This document shows positions 55,528 to 63,655 of a stretch of 64,000 bases of DNA, one piece after another. This DNA comes from Streptococcus sp. LPB0220 (GTDB taxonomy: Bacteria > Bacillota > Bacilli > Lactobacillales > Streptococcaceae). Under the pieces are notes generated by a model that saw only the letters and a program-made list of their open reading frames with translations, had not been told where the DNA came from and made no database searches. How positions within the stretch are numbered: position 1 is the stretch's first letter; each line of letters starts with the position of its first letter. The stretch covers positions 604,001 to 668,000 of the forward strand of contig NZ_CP044230.1 in assembly GCF_008727815.1 (NCBI RefSeq). Reading direction: 5' to 3'. Made by a program: the position numbers and the translations under genes.

Positions 55528-56439
55528 ATGCAAAAGAGACACGCGCATGTATCGCCGACCTTGGACATCATGGCCAAGAAGATTTTTAGTTTACCGGAGG
55601 TGACGGCAGCATTTATTCGAGATATTTTGGAGCTAGATGTGGCAGATGCTCAGATTGTGGAAGGAGGCCAGCCCCACAGCATGGCCTATGAGGAGGATGA
55701 CTTGTTCTCCACTGCGGTGGATGTGAGAGCCAAGCTCCATGACGGGACCGAGGTGATCATCGAGATCCAGATTCGCAAGCAGCAGTATTTCTTGAATCGG
55801 TTCCATTACTATTTGGCCAATCAACTGGTGGAAAATGTGCAAAAATTGCGCCAGCAAGGTCAGACACATAAGATGTACGAGCAGATGGAGCCCGTCTACG
55901 GGATTGCGATTTTGGAGAAGTCGCTCTTACTGGACGAAGAGGCCGCCATCAATAAATACTGGCTGACTAATAGCAGGTCCGGCAAGCAACTCAAGGCTTA
56001 TTATAAGAATGGCAAGCATCAAAATCTTTTGCAGGTTGCCTTTTTAGAGCTAGACAAGTATAATAAAGATGAGAACCTGACAGATGCAGGCAGACAGTGG
56101 CTGGAGTTTTTTGGGAATCTTCCCTTCACAAAAGCTCCCAGTCAGGTCGTCGCCCACGCAGATTCATTACTGGATTCATCTAGCTGGACCAAGGAGGAGA
56201 AGACCATGATAGACGAGCGTATTCGTATTCAAGAAAATTATGATATGACCCTGGAGACGGCTATAGACGAAGCGCGTGAAGAAGGCCTAGTACAAGGTCT
56301 GGAACAAGGTTTAGAAAAAGGCTTGGAACAAGGTCGTAAACAGTTGGTATGCGAGATGGTCTCACGAGGAATGACGCCTGATCTTATATCGGAGATGACG
56401 GGTTTGTCGCTGGAAGAGATTGAGACTCTTCTTTCTTGA
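55528..56439 (+). CDS. Rpn family recombination-promoting nuclease
   Basis: 303 residues, PD-(D/E)xK fold: DLFSTAVDVRAKL, then EVIIEIQIRKQ supplies Asp and E-x-Q residues of the core. The C-terminus carries the imperfect repeat GLEQGLEKGLEQG common in this family. Rpn proteins promote RecA-independent recombination, and some act in phage defence. AAGGAGCAGG precedes the ATG. It lies between the restriction locus and the prophage integrase. Confidence 0.85.
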   Translation: MQKRHAHVSPTLDIMAKKIFSLPEVTAAFIRDILELDVADAQIVEGGQPHSMAYEEDDLFSTAVDVRAKLHDGTEVIIEIQIRKQQYFLNRFHYYLANQLVENVQKLRQQGQTHKMYEQMEPVYGIAILEKSLLLDEEAAINKYWLTNSRSGKQLKAYYKNGKHQNLLQVAFLELDKYNKDENLTDAGRQWLEFFGNLPFTKAPSQVVAHADSLLDSSSWTKEEKTMIDERIRIQENYDMTLETAIDEAREEGLVQGLEQGLEKGLEQGRKQLVCEMVSRGMTPDLISEMTGLSLEEIETLLS

Positions 56440-56445
56440 GTAGTT

Positions 56446-56472
56446 AAAAGAGGCACTGCCTCTTTTCTTTTT
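56446..56472 (+). terminator. rpn terminator
   Basis: AAAAGAGGC (56446-56454), loop ACT, GCCTCTTTT (56458-56466), followed by CTTTTT. Confidence 0.88.
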
Positions 56473-56613
56473 GAAAAAACTTGAAAATTTTCCCATTTTT
56501 TCAATCCGCCTTTCTAGAATTGTGGTAGAATAACGTCAGACCCCTCCAAAGCCCTTGATACCAGCGTATTTCTGGGGTCTATCCGACGAGTGAATACGAT
56601 ATCGAATACGAGG

Positions 56614-57759
56614 CTATACGATCATGTATTCAATAAGTTTATCGATCGCGTCCGTTCGTTGTTCGTCTGCTATATGTGTATAGAGATCAAGCGTGATCTT
56701 TACTGAGCTATGGCCCAAGCGATCAGAAATACTTTTCGGGTCAACTTTTGCTGCAAACAAAAGGCTTGCGTGAGTATGTCGGAGCCCGTGAGGCGTGATT
56801 GCCTTCAGACCGTGATCTTGTATGAACCTTTTAAAATAACGGGTGAAGTTTTGAGTTTGCACCCAATCAGCTGATTCGTTTGTAAAAACGAAATTATCGT
56901 CGCCTTCAAAATGTTTCCCGTTTTTAAAGTAAATCTTAATTTGATCTTTTTTCCACTTCTTCAAAATGGACAGAGTCATGTTATCGATTAAGACTGTCCG
57001 AATACTCGTTTTAGTTTTGGGCGATTGTATAATCTGTTTCCCGTGAATTCGCGCAACGGTTTTCGCGATTGAGATTCGTTTATTTTCAAGATCAATATCC
57101 GACCACTTGAGCGCGAGCGCTTCGCCTTCCCTTAGTCCAGTGTAACTCAATAGATGGACCAACGGCCAAAAGTAAGTCAAAGACGCGTTTTTAGCGAGTT
57201 CAAGAAAATCATTCAATTCTTCCTTGGACAGATAATTGTCACGTTTTGAAACAGGTTTGCTTTTAGGTCTGATAACCTTATCAAAAGGATTTGCCGGGAC
57301 AATATCGATCAAGACAGCGTACTTAAAAATACGCTCAATAACTGACAAATAGTGAGTGTATAGGATATATTTTTCGCTCAATGCTATAACAACTTTTTGA
57401 CAATATGGGACAGAGATCTTTTTGATCTTCATTCCTTCGAAATGGTCCTTGATTAGTTGTTTTAATTTGTTTTCAGTCAGACCAAAAGTGCTTGCTTTGA
57501 CCGTCGTTTTATAACTTTCTAACCATAGATAAGCTATTTCTTCAAACGTTGGATTTTGGAATCCGTCCGATTGATTCGATGGAAGCCCGTTCTCTTCCAC
57601 GTCAAGAAGCAAATTTCTTTCGGCTTGTTTAGCTTCTTTCATGGTCTTAAAGCCCCGGCGCGTGGTTCGCCGTTCTTTTCCAGTTGTGGGATCAATTCCC
57701 AGATAGGTCTGAAATAAGTAACGGATCTCTCCGTGTTTGGTTGTATATTTTTTTATCAT
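56614..57759 (-). CDS. int: Phage tyrosine integrase
   Basis: 381 residues: an N-terminal arm-binding domain (IDPTTGKERRTTRRGFKT), a SAM-like core-binding domain, and the catalytic domain with Arg in TGLREGEALAL, HGLRHTH (His-x2-Arg), LGHSS and the Tyr nucleophile in DLYTHI at the C-terminus. It catalyses integration and excision. The gene is at the edge of the element and points outward to the chromosome. Confidence 0.95.
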   Translation of the reverse strand: MIKKYTTKHGEIRYLFQTYLGIDPTTGKERRTTRRGFKTMKEAKQAERNLLLDVEENGLPSNQSDGFQNPTFEEIAYLWLESYKTTVKASTFGLTENKLKQLIKDHFEGMKIKKISVPYCQKVVIALSEKYILYTHYLSVIERIFKYAVLIDIVPANPFDKVIRPKSKPVSKRDNYLSKEELNDFLELAKNASLTYFWPLVHLLSYTGLREGEALALKWSDIDLENKRISIAKTVARIHGKQIIQSPKTKTSIRTVLIDNMTLSILKKWKKDQIKIYFKNGKHFEGDDNFVFTNESADWVQTQNFTRYFKRFIQDHGLKAITPHGLRHTHASLLFAAKVDPKSISDRLGHSSVKITLDLYTHIADEQRTDAIDKLIEYMIV

Positions 57760-57790
57760 GTCTTTCCTCCGTTTTGGCTTGCCCGCACAA

Positions 57791-57864
57791 TTGAAAGAAC
57801 GAAATGATTTTGCTATACTTAACTTATATCATGTTTTCCCCGTGGCTTGCCTCGGGGCTTTTTT
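57791..57864 (+). ncRNA. Possible short transcript between int and next gene
   Basis: On the plus strand a promoter-like pair, TTGAAA (57791-57796), 17 bp, TATACT (57814-57819), is followed 18 bp later by a hairpin CCCCG...CGGGG (57838-57857) with six T. Together they would make a ~40-base transcript antisense to the integrase leader. The same 27-base upstream sequence recurs at 59624, so this may instead be a decayed gene start. Weakly supported. Confidence 0.25.
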
Positions 57865-57866
57865 GT

Positions 57867-58388
57867 TTATTCGAAAAACAGTTTAATATTATCTGCTTGC
57901 GCATTGGTGATCTTGGCTTTAATTGTCTTGACTTCGTTTGTCTCGATATTCCGCAAGTACAATTTAGCAAGTCCGGGCTTTTCTTCTTGAGTGGTGATAG
58001 TGTCCGTGCTCACTTTGCCTTTTCGTTTTCCAGACGCACCGATCACGCCACCTACAATTGTACCGACTGGTCCAAACGCCGAACCGATTCCAGCGCCTAA
58101 AAGGGCGCTCCCTTTTTTCCCTTTCTGTTTGGTTGTCCCGGTCGTTTTTGTGCGCTCTATAATCGTAGAGCCTTCAAATTGAAAATTTTCGAACTCAAAC
58201 AGCTCCGGAGTGTCTGAATAGAATCCAATATAATATAGGCCGTCGATCGTTTTCCGAATTGTTGTCGTTCCGATTGAAATTTTTGTTTCTTGAGCAGCAT
58301 TTTTCCTCATTTCGTTTATCGAAGAAATTCCGTCTACTGTTTTTTCAGTCGCTTTTTTTGCGAAATTCTTAAATTTGTCAAAGTCCAT
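57867..58388 (-). CDS. Phage protein with glycine-zipper segment, unknown
   Basis: 173 residues. A hydrophobic glycine-rich stretch (ALLGAGIGSAFGPVGTIVGGV, about residues 95-115) resembles a glycine zipper that could insert in membranes; the flanks are polar. I do not recognise the family. AAAGGAGAAACGTT precedes the ATG. It is encoded with the ImmA and repressor genes, the usual place for lysogenic conversion or superinfection-exclusion genes; that role is only a guess. Confidence 0.6.
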   Translation of the reverse strand: MDFDKFKNFAKKATEKTVDGISSINEMRKNAAQETKISIGTTTIRKTIDGLYYIGFYSDTPELFEFENFQFEGSTIIERTKTTGTTKQKGKKGSALLGAGIGSAFGPVGTIVGGVIGASGKRKGKVSTDTITTQEEKPGLAKLYLRNIETNEVKTIKAKITNAQADNIKLFFE

Positions 58389-58404
58389 AACGTTTCTCCT
58401 TTTA

Positions 58405-58782
58405 CTATCCCACTAATCGATAGTATTCATCTATTACCATTAATTCATCGGCCGTCGTTTTGAGCTTGTGGCGCTCCATGAAATGTACATAATTAAACTC
58501 GCTCGCGTCCCCGGCTTCTAGCTCTTCCTTTAATAAGGCGTGTATCATGGCCCTATTGGCCTCATTCTCGCACTTGATCGGGTTTATGGTATATTCGGCC
58601 GTCGTGTGCTCTAAATGGCCCAGCTCGTGCAATATGACCCGTTTCTGGGCCTCAATAGTTAGTGATTTATTAACGAAAATGATCTTCATATCAGATAAGA
58701 TCATTCCGGGCCGTGGCCACAGTTCATTGTCAAAGTAAGCGAGCGTGACGCCCGCTTCGTGACAAATATCTTCTAGTCTCAT
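58405..58782 (-). CDS. ImmA/IrrE family metallopeptidase
   Basis: 125 residues with the zinc protease motif HELGHLEH. In ICEBs1 and many phages, ImmA cleaves the neighbouring repressor to induce the element. It overlaps the repressor gene by 4 bp (ATGA on the minus strand), so the two are coupled. Confidence 0.9.
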   Translation of the reverse strand: MRLEDICHEAGVTLAYFDNELWPRPGMILSDMKIIFVNKSLTIEAQKRVILHELGHLEHTTAEYTINPIKCENEANRAMIHALLKEELEAGDASEFNYVHFMERHKLKTTADELMVIDEYYRLVG

Positions 58783-59132
58783 AGTCTTCCTTTTAGATAT
58801 CCTTCAATAATATTTTGTATAGCGACGATATCTTCTTCATTGAGTGGTTTTCCGTCGAAAGTCTTCGCATTTTCGGCCATTTTTCGGAGATCCAAGTCAG
58901 AAAAATCCGGCTCTTTCTTTACGGATTTAACTCCGAGCAAAAATTCCGGGGTTACTCCGAGAGCCGTCGCGAAAGCGTCCGCCCGATTTAATGGAAAAGT
59001 ACGCGTCTTATTAAAATAGCGAGAGATCCCCGACTTTGCCATATTCGTTTTTCTTGCAAGTTCACTCAAAGAAATATTCTTTTCGGCGCTCAATTCCTTT
59101 ATTAATTCTATTATTTCGTCGTTTGTCCTCAT
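58779..59132 (-). CDS. CI-like repressor, XRE family
   Basis: 117 residues: helix-turn-helix in the first 60 residues (ISLSELARKTNMAKSGISRYF). It lacks a peptidase S24 autocleavage domain, consistent with removal by the ImmA protease instead of RecA-driven self-cleavage. Its promoter has an operator between -35 and -10. Confidence 0.9.
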   Translation of the reverse strand: MRTNDEIIELIKELSAEKNISLSELARKTNMAKSGISRYFNKTRTFPLNRADAFATALGVTPEFLLGVKSVKKEPDFSDLDLRKMAENAKTFDGKPLNEEDIVAIQNIIEGYLKGRL

Positions 59133-59163
59133 GGTTTATTCACTCCTTTTTATTCACGTTTCT

Positions 59164-59288
59164 ATTATATCACCGTTCCCGAAAAAGTACAAATAATACT
59201 AAAAAAATAAAAAATGTATTTTTTTTTGAAAAAAGTGTTGACAAAAGAGAACGGTTAGTTTATACTAAGATTGTTCCCGAAAGAGAAC
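59164..59288. promoter_or_regulatory. Lysogeny switch: divergent promoters and three operators
   Basis: Repressor promoter (minus): TTGTAC (59187-59192), 17 bp, TATAAT (59164-59169). Cro promoter (plus): TTGACA (59238-59243), 17 bp, TATACT (59261-59266). Three related 16-mers: GTTCCCGAAAAAGTAC (59175-59190, in the repressor promoter spacer), GTTGACAAAAGAGAAC (59237-59252, over the cro -35) and GTTCCCGAAAGAGAAC (59273-59288, at the cro start point). Confidence 0.85.
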
Positions 59289-59319
59289 GAATAAAAATGA
59301 ACGGAAGGAGGTCCATTAT

Positions 59320-59538
59320 ATGACCGTAAATCATTTACGAATCAAAGCGGAGCGAGTCGCGAAAGGACTCACACAAGACGACATGGCCAAGGCCCTTGGT
59401 TGGTCTGATCGCGCTCGATACGCTAAACGTGAAAATGGACTAGTATCATTCGACGCTGACGAATTGATAAAAGTCGCGACAATCCTCGGATTCTCAAAAG
59501 ATGAGATCGGTATTTTTTTTACCGAGAGCGTTCACTAA
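59320..59538 (+). CDS. Cro-like regulator, XRE family
   Basis: 72 residues, a helix-turn-helix protein (LTQDDMAKALGWSDRARYAKRE). It is divergent from the repressor and is the first gene of the rightward early transcript. GGAAGGAGGTCC precedes the ATG. A fourth operator-like 16-mer overlaps its stop codon. Confidence 0.87.
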   Translation: MTVNHLRIKAERVAKGLTQDDMAKALGWSDRARYAKRENGLVSFDADELIKVATILGFSKDEIGIFFTESVH

Positions 59539-59653
59539 AGAGAACAAGAGGACACGAAAAAGCACCCGAGCGAGAACGTTCGAGCGCTTGAAAAAAATAT
59601 CTACCTTAATTATATCAGAAAGTGCTTGCCCGCACAATTGGAGGAACGAAGAA

Positions 59654-59935
59654 ATGGAGGAGCTATACTTGCCACCCTTGATCTCAGACGAGATCGCGAA
59701 AGTCTATCTCAGATCGATCGTGGATATCGTGAGAGACGAGGTAAAGAAAGAAATAGAAGAAAAACAAATGCCACTCGATCAAAAAGCCTTAATGAAGAAA
59801 TTTGGCTTCGATCATGGCTATATTAAAAAGCTAGAACGTCGAGGACTTGCATTTCGTAAACAAGGAAAAAAGAAAATGTATGATGTCGCAGACGTTTACG
59901 AAATTTTAGAAAAAGAAAAGGAGTATTTAAAATGA
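59654..59935 (+). CDS. Early phage protein, putative DNA-binding (MerR-like helix)
   Basis: 93 residues. The C-terminal half (ALMKKFGFDHGYIKKLERRG) looks like an excisionase/MerR-type winged helix that reads the direction or regulates early genes; the match is weak. The frame is open from 59501 but GGAGGAACGAAGAA precedes the ATG at 59654. The next gene overlaps it by 4 bp. Confidence 0.65.
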   Translation: MEELYLPPLISDEIAKVYLRSIVDIVRDEVKKEIEEKQMPLDQKALMKKFGFDHGYIKKLERRGLAFRKQGKKKMYDVADVYEILEKEKEYLK

Positions 59936-60195
59936 ATCAAATTATTATTTCTGGGCAAGTTGCCGGAACAGTTGCAATCGGGGGCGTGTGCTTTATCGCT
60001 GGCCTTATCGTATCGTGGAAAGACCACAAGAAACGAATGAAGATCGCAAAAACCGAAACACTCAAAGCTATCGAAGAAGGGCTTCCAGAGCACAATGCAC
60101 AAGTCATCGAGCAATACGAAGACGAACTCGCAAGCCGTCGAAAAGCTATGAAGCTATACACTGAATCGCCGGAGGTTCCGTTCCATGTTTGGTAA
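59932..60195 (+). CDS. Small phage membrane protein, unknown
   Basis: 87 residues. One membrane helix near the N-terminus (VAGTVAIGGVCFIAGLIVSW), then a charged helical tail. Overlaps the neighbours on both sides, so it is part of the early operon. Not recognised. Confidence 0.6.
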   Translation: MNQIIISGQVAGTVAIGGVCFIAGLIVSWKDHKKRMKIAKTETLKAIEEGLPEHNAQVIEQYEDELASRRKAMKLYTESPEVPFHVW

Positions 60196-60358
60196 GAAAG
60201 CCCGAAAAATTGAGCAACAATCAAAAGCGCTCAATCGCTTGTGGTTTATCAATCTGCAGCAAACCGAAATTTTGAAAGCCACGCTTGAGCGGGAAGAACG
60301 GCTGCTCGACGAGCTCGCTCGTCTGAAAGGAGAGTTAAGAAATGGTAACAATCAATAA
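60185..60358 (+). CDS. Small phage coiled-coil protein (57 aa)
   Basis: 57 residues, MFGKKARKIEQQ to GNNQ, below the usual length cut-off. It is helical and charged, with heptad-like leucines (LNRLWFINLQQTEIL). It overlaps the preceding gene by 11 bp and the next by 17 bp, and a GGAGG site lies 9 bp before its ATG. Not recognised. Confidence 0.55.
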   Translation: MFGKKARKIEQQSKALNRLWFINLQQTEILKATLEREERLLDELARLKGELRNGNNQ

Positions 60359-61622
60359 GCTCGAGATCGAAAACGTGAAACGCGTTAAAGCGGTCAAGAT
60401 CGAGCCGTCAGCGAAAGGACTGACAATAGTCGGGGGAAACAATAACCAAGGCAAAACAAGCGTATTAGACGCGATAGCTTGGGCCTTGGGTGGCAATAAG
60501 TACAAGCCTTCGCAACCACAGCGCGAGGGGTCAACAATTCCCCCAAGTCTTAAAATCACGCTGTCAAATGGCCTTGTTGTCGAACGTAAGGGCAAAAATA
60601 GCGATCTGAAAGTTATTGATCCAAGTGGGAACAAGGCCGGCCAGAAATTGCTTGATAGCTTCGTCGAAGAGCTCGCTCTTGATCTTCCAAAGTTTATGGA
60701 GATGACGAACAAGGAGAAGGCTACAACGCTCTTGCAGATTATCGGGGTCGGAGATCAGCTCGTCCAGCTTGAAATGGAAGAGAAGACTAAGTACCAAGAA
60801 CGACACGCGATCGGCGTCGTAGCAGACCAGAAAGAAAAGTTTGCCAAGGAACAGCCGTATTATCCGGACGCGCCGAAAGAGCTTGTTTCAATCGCTGAAT
60901 TGATCCAACAACAACAAGAGATCCTTGGACGGAATGGCGAAAATGCTCGCAAACGTCAGAATCTCGCGAAAATCGAAAGCGATTATAATTTCGCCCTTGC
61001 AAACGTACAGCGTTTGGAAAAAGAGCTAGAAGAAGCTCGAGAGAAAGAGCAAGGACTAGCGCAAGACTTGGATATTGCTCGCAAGGATACGCAAGATCTT
61101 ATCGACGAATCAACGCAAGAGATCGAAGACAGTATCGCGAATATTGAGCAGATCAACTTAAAAGTCCGAGCAAATCTTGACAAAGACAAGGCCGAAGAAG
61201 ACGCGAAAGTTTACCGCGAACAATACCGCGAATTGGATCTTGTGATCGATGGTATTCGTAAGCAAAAAACGGACTTGCTCACTAATGCAGACTTACCGCT
61301 CCCCGGCTTATCGGTGGACGATGGCGAACTATTATACCTCGGTCAACGCTGGGACAATATGTCTGGAAGTCAACAATTACAAGTCGCGACGGCTATCGTT
61401 CGCAAGCTCAAGCCAGATTGTGGCTTCGTCCTAATTGACAAACTCGAGCAGATGGACCAGATCACCCTTGCGGAATTTGGGGCATGGCTCGAACAAGAAG
61501 GCTTGCAAGCTATCGCGACGCGTGTTTCCACAGGCGGAGAGTGCTCCGTCATCATAGAAGACGGGTACAGTATCGCACCGGAAACATATCAAACACCTAC
61601 AGCATGGCAAGGTGGCTTTTAA
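60342..61622 (+). CDS. Phage SMC/RecF-like ATPase
   Basis: 426 residues. Walker A GGNNNQGKTS lies at about residues 31-40, a coiled coil occupies the middle (about 200-310), and a Walker B-like FVLIDKLEQMD lies near 365. The LSG signature is weak. Such half-SMC proteins accompany single-strand annealing and DNA-binding proteins in streptococcal phages and probably aid recombination or replication. An AAGGAGAG site precedes the ATG. Confidence 0.75.
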   Translation: MVTINKLEIENVKRVKAVKIEPSAKGLTIVGGNNNQGKTSVLDAIAWALGGNKYKPSQPQREGSTIPPSLKITLSNGLVVERKGKNSDLKVIDPSGNKAGQKLLDSFVEELALDLPKFMEMTNKEKATTLLQIIGVGDQLVQLEMEEKTKYQERHAIGVVADQKEKFAKEQPYYPDAPKELVSIAELIQQQQEILGRNGENARKRQNLAKIESDYNFALANVQRLEKELEEAREKEQGLAQDLDIARKDTQDLIDESTQEIEDSIANIEQINLKVRANLDKDKAEEDAKVYREQYRELDLVIDGIRKQKTDLLTNADLPLPGLSVDDGELLYLGQRWDNMSGSQQLQVATAIVRKLKPDCGFVLIDKLEQMDQITLAEFGAWLEQEGLQAIATRVSTGGECSVIIEDGYSIAPETYQTPTAWQGGF

Positions 61623-61640
61623 AAGAAAGAAGGAAAAATC

Positions 61641-61988
61641 ATGAAAAAAACAGAAAAATTTATCGTTATTCGTAACAAAGAAAATGGACATTTCTTACAG
61701 GAGTATGAAAACAATAATCGAGCTTTGGCCTATAGTTCAAAGTGGACCGATGACTTGCGAGACGCTGCAAACAATAGCGTAGAATCTATTGAAAAGCAGG
61801 GTGATCGTATGTATAAAGTCGCCGAAGCGTTCGAAGGCGAACTGCTCGAAGTTACCGCAACGTATGAACTCAAAACGCTCGACGGTAAAGAGCCCGAAGA
61901 TCTGACCGAAAAGATTGAAGAAGCAAAACGCAAACACTTTGAGAACTTTCTTCGTGGCCTTTTAGCAGATAACGACGAGGAGGACTAA
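61641..61988 (+). CDS. Phage hypothetical protein
   Basis: 115 residues, acidic and soluble, in the recombination operon 18 bp after the SMC-like gene and 3 bp before the Sak4-like gene. No motif is recognised; its place suggests a helper of these proteins. GAAAGAAGGAAA precedes the ATG. Confidence 0.6.
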   Translation: MKKTEKFIVIRNKENGHFLQEYENNNRALAYSSKWTDDLRDAANNSVESIEKQGDRMYKVAEAFEGELLEVTATYELKTLDGKEPEDLTEKIEEAKRKHFENFLRGLLADNDEED

Positions 61989-61991
61989 AAA

Positions 61992-63053
61992 ATGCAAATT
62001 ACAAGAGGAAGGAAGGCACGGGCGCAGAAAGTCGTGATTTATGGCCCGGAAGGGATCGGAAAGTCCAGCTTTGCGAGTCAATTCCCGGATCCGGTTTTTA
62101 TCGATACAGAAGGATCAACGGACAATATGGACGTGGCCCGTATGGATAAGCCCACAAGCTGGGCAATGCTCAAGAATGAGATCGCGTTTATTAAAGCGAA
62201 TCCAGACGCTTGCAAAACGCTAGTCATTGATACAATCGACTGGGCCGAACAACTCGCGGTCGATTATGTATGCTCACAGCACCAAAAGAATGGGATTGAA
62301 GATTTCGGCTGGGGCAAGGGCTATACATATGTTCAAGAAGAGATCGGGCGCCTATTAAATAGCTTGAGTGAGCTTGTGGACAACGGGATCAATGTCATTT
62401 TGACAGCTCACGCACAAATCAAAAAATTCGAGCAACCGGACGAAATGGGATCATACGATCGCTATGAATTGAAGCTCGGACAAAAGACCAGCTCAAAGAC
62501 GGCCCCACTGGTCAAAGAATGGGCTGATATGGTTCTTTTTGCGAATTATAAGACAATCGTCATGACCACCGACACGGGCAAAAAGAAAGCCCAAGGGGGC
62601 GAACGTGTCATGTACACGAACCACCGCCCCGCGTGGGACGCGAAAAACCGTCACGGCTTACCAGATCAGCTACCGTTTACGTTTGAAAGCGTGGCCCATA
62701 TCTTCAACGCACCACAACCAGAGCCCCAACCGGCACCAGAGCCACAAAAACAAAACATTAACGAGCAATTGCAAGAGGCCGCCCAAGAGGTGGCTCAAGA
62801 AATGGGACGAGCTCCACAAGCTGGACTCTTACCTCAAACATTGATCGACTTAATGACACCGCACAACGTGACAGAAAGCGAATTGCAAGACGTGGCATAT
62901 ATCCGCGGACACTTCCCGATGGGAACGCCGATCGAGAACTTTCCGAACAATTATTGGGATATGATCGTGGCGAATTGGGACGCTACACTGGACGTCATTC
63001 AAAACCAAGTACGGAAAGATCCAGACTTACCATTTAACACTAACAATTTATAA
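61992..63053 (+). CDS. Sak4-like phage nucleotide-binding protein
   Basis: 353 residues. Walker A GPEGIGKSS at about 18-26 and FIDTEGSTDN, then Walker B-like TLVIDTIDW, define a RecA-like core of the Sak4 type, a single-strand annealing recombinase of phages. The C-terminal third is Gln/Pro-rich followed by a small helical domain. It precedes a DUF669 protein, a pairing known in phages of Firmicutes. Confidence 0.82.
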   Translation: MQITRGRKARAQKVVIYGPEGIGKSSFASQFPDPVFIDTEGSTDNMDVARMDKPTSWAMLKNEIAFIKANPDACKTLVIDTIDWAEQLAVDYVCSQHQKNGIEDFGWGKGYTYVQEEIGRLLNSLSELVDNGINVILTAHAQIKKFEQPDEMGSYDRYELKLGQKTSSKTAPLVKEWADMVLFANYKTIVMTTDTGKKKAQGGERVMYTNHRPAWDAKNRHGLPDQLPFTFESVAHIFNAPQPEPQPAPEPQKQNINEQLQEAAQEVAQEMGRAPQAGLLPQTLIDLMTPHNVTESELQDVAYIRGHFPMGTPIENFPNNYWDMIVANWDATLDVIQNQVRKDPDLPFNTNNL

Positions 63054-63074
63054 GAATAAAGGAGAAATTTCATC

Positions 63075-63638
63075 ATGACACAACAACAATTTAACAACAA
63101 CTTTGATCGCGAATTCGGCTGGGACGACACAATTCAAAAGGATTCAGAATTCGTATTTCTACCAGATGGCCTATACTGGTTCACGGTTAAGGAATACGAG
63201 CGCGGACGTCACACACCGAACCCGCAAAATCCCGGTAAGCTCCCAGCTTGTCCGAAAGCGACAGTACACCTTACTATCGTAGCGAATGAAGGCGAAACAG
63301 AACTCCGTCACAATCTCTTCTTACATAGTTCAACCGAGGGAATGTTATCCGCGTTCTTTGGAGCTATTGGGCAAAAACGTAAAGGCGAACCGCTTCGTAT
63401 GGATTGGAACGCGATCATCGGAAAAGTAGGAGTGTGTAAGGTTGGATCTCGCGAATACAACGGGAACAAGTACAACGAAGTAAAAGGCATGATCTATGCC
63501 GAAGACGTGGACTATACAAAAGTATTAAACGCACAACCGGGACAACAAGCCCCAGCGTACCAACAACCAGCGCCACAATACCAACAACCACAACAACCAG
63601 CGCAAACACAGGGAGGCTTCACAGGAGGGCCGTTCTAA
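63075..63638 (+). CDS. DUF669 family phage protein (probable ssDNA-binding)
   Basis: 187 residues. The body matches DUF669, a family next to Sak4-like recombinases and thought to bind single-stranded DNA. The C-terminus has a Gln/Pro repeat and ends in GGFTGGPF, an aromatic glycine tail similar in style to SSB tails. GGAGAAATTTCATC precedes the ATG. Confidence 0.8.
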   Translation: MTQQQFNNNFDREFGWDDTIQKDSEFVFLPDGLYWFTVKEYERGRHTPNPQNPGKLPACPKATVHLTIVANEGETELRHNLFLHSSTEGMLSAFFGAIGQKRKGEPLRMDWNAIIGKVGVCKVGSREYNGNKYNEVKGMIYAEDVDYTKVLNAQPGQQAPAYQQPAPQYQQPQQPAQTQGGFTGGPF

Positions 63639-63655
63639 TTAGGAGGTTCTAAAGT

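Noticed and set aside
56473..56613. Attachment site core in this gap (for example the AGACCCC/GGGGTCT inverted repeat)
   Set aside because: The right end of the prophage is outside the window, so no direct repeat can be matched; no tRNA gene is seen here.
57804..58100. 98-residue plus-strand ORF overlapping the phage gene at 57867
   Set aside because: It runs antisense through a gene with good coding signals and across a terminator-like hairpin; only its first codons resemble the gene start at 59654.
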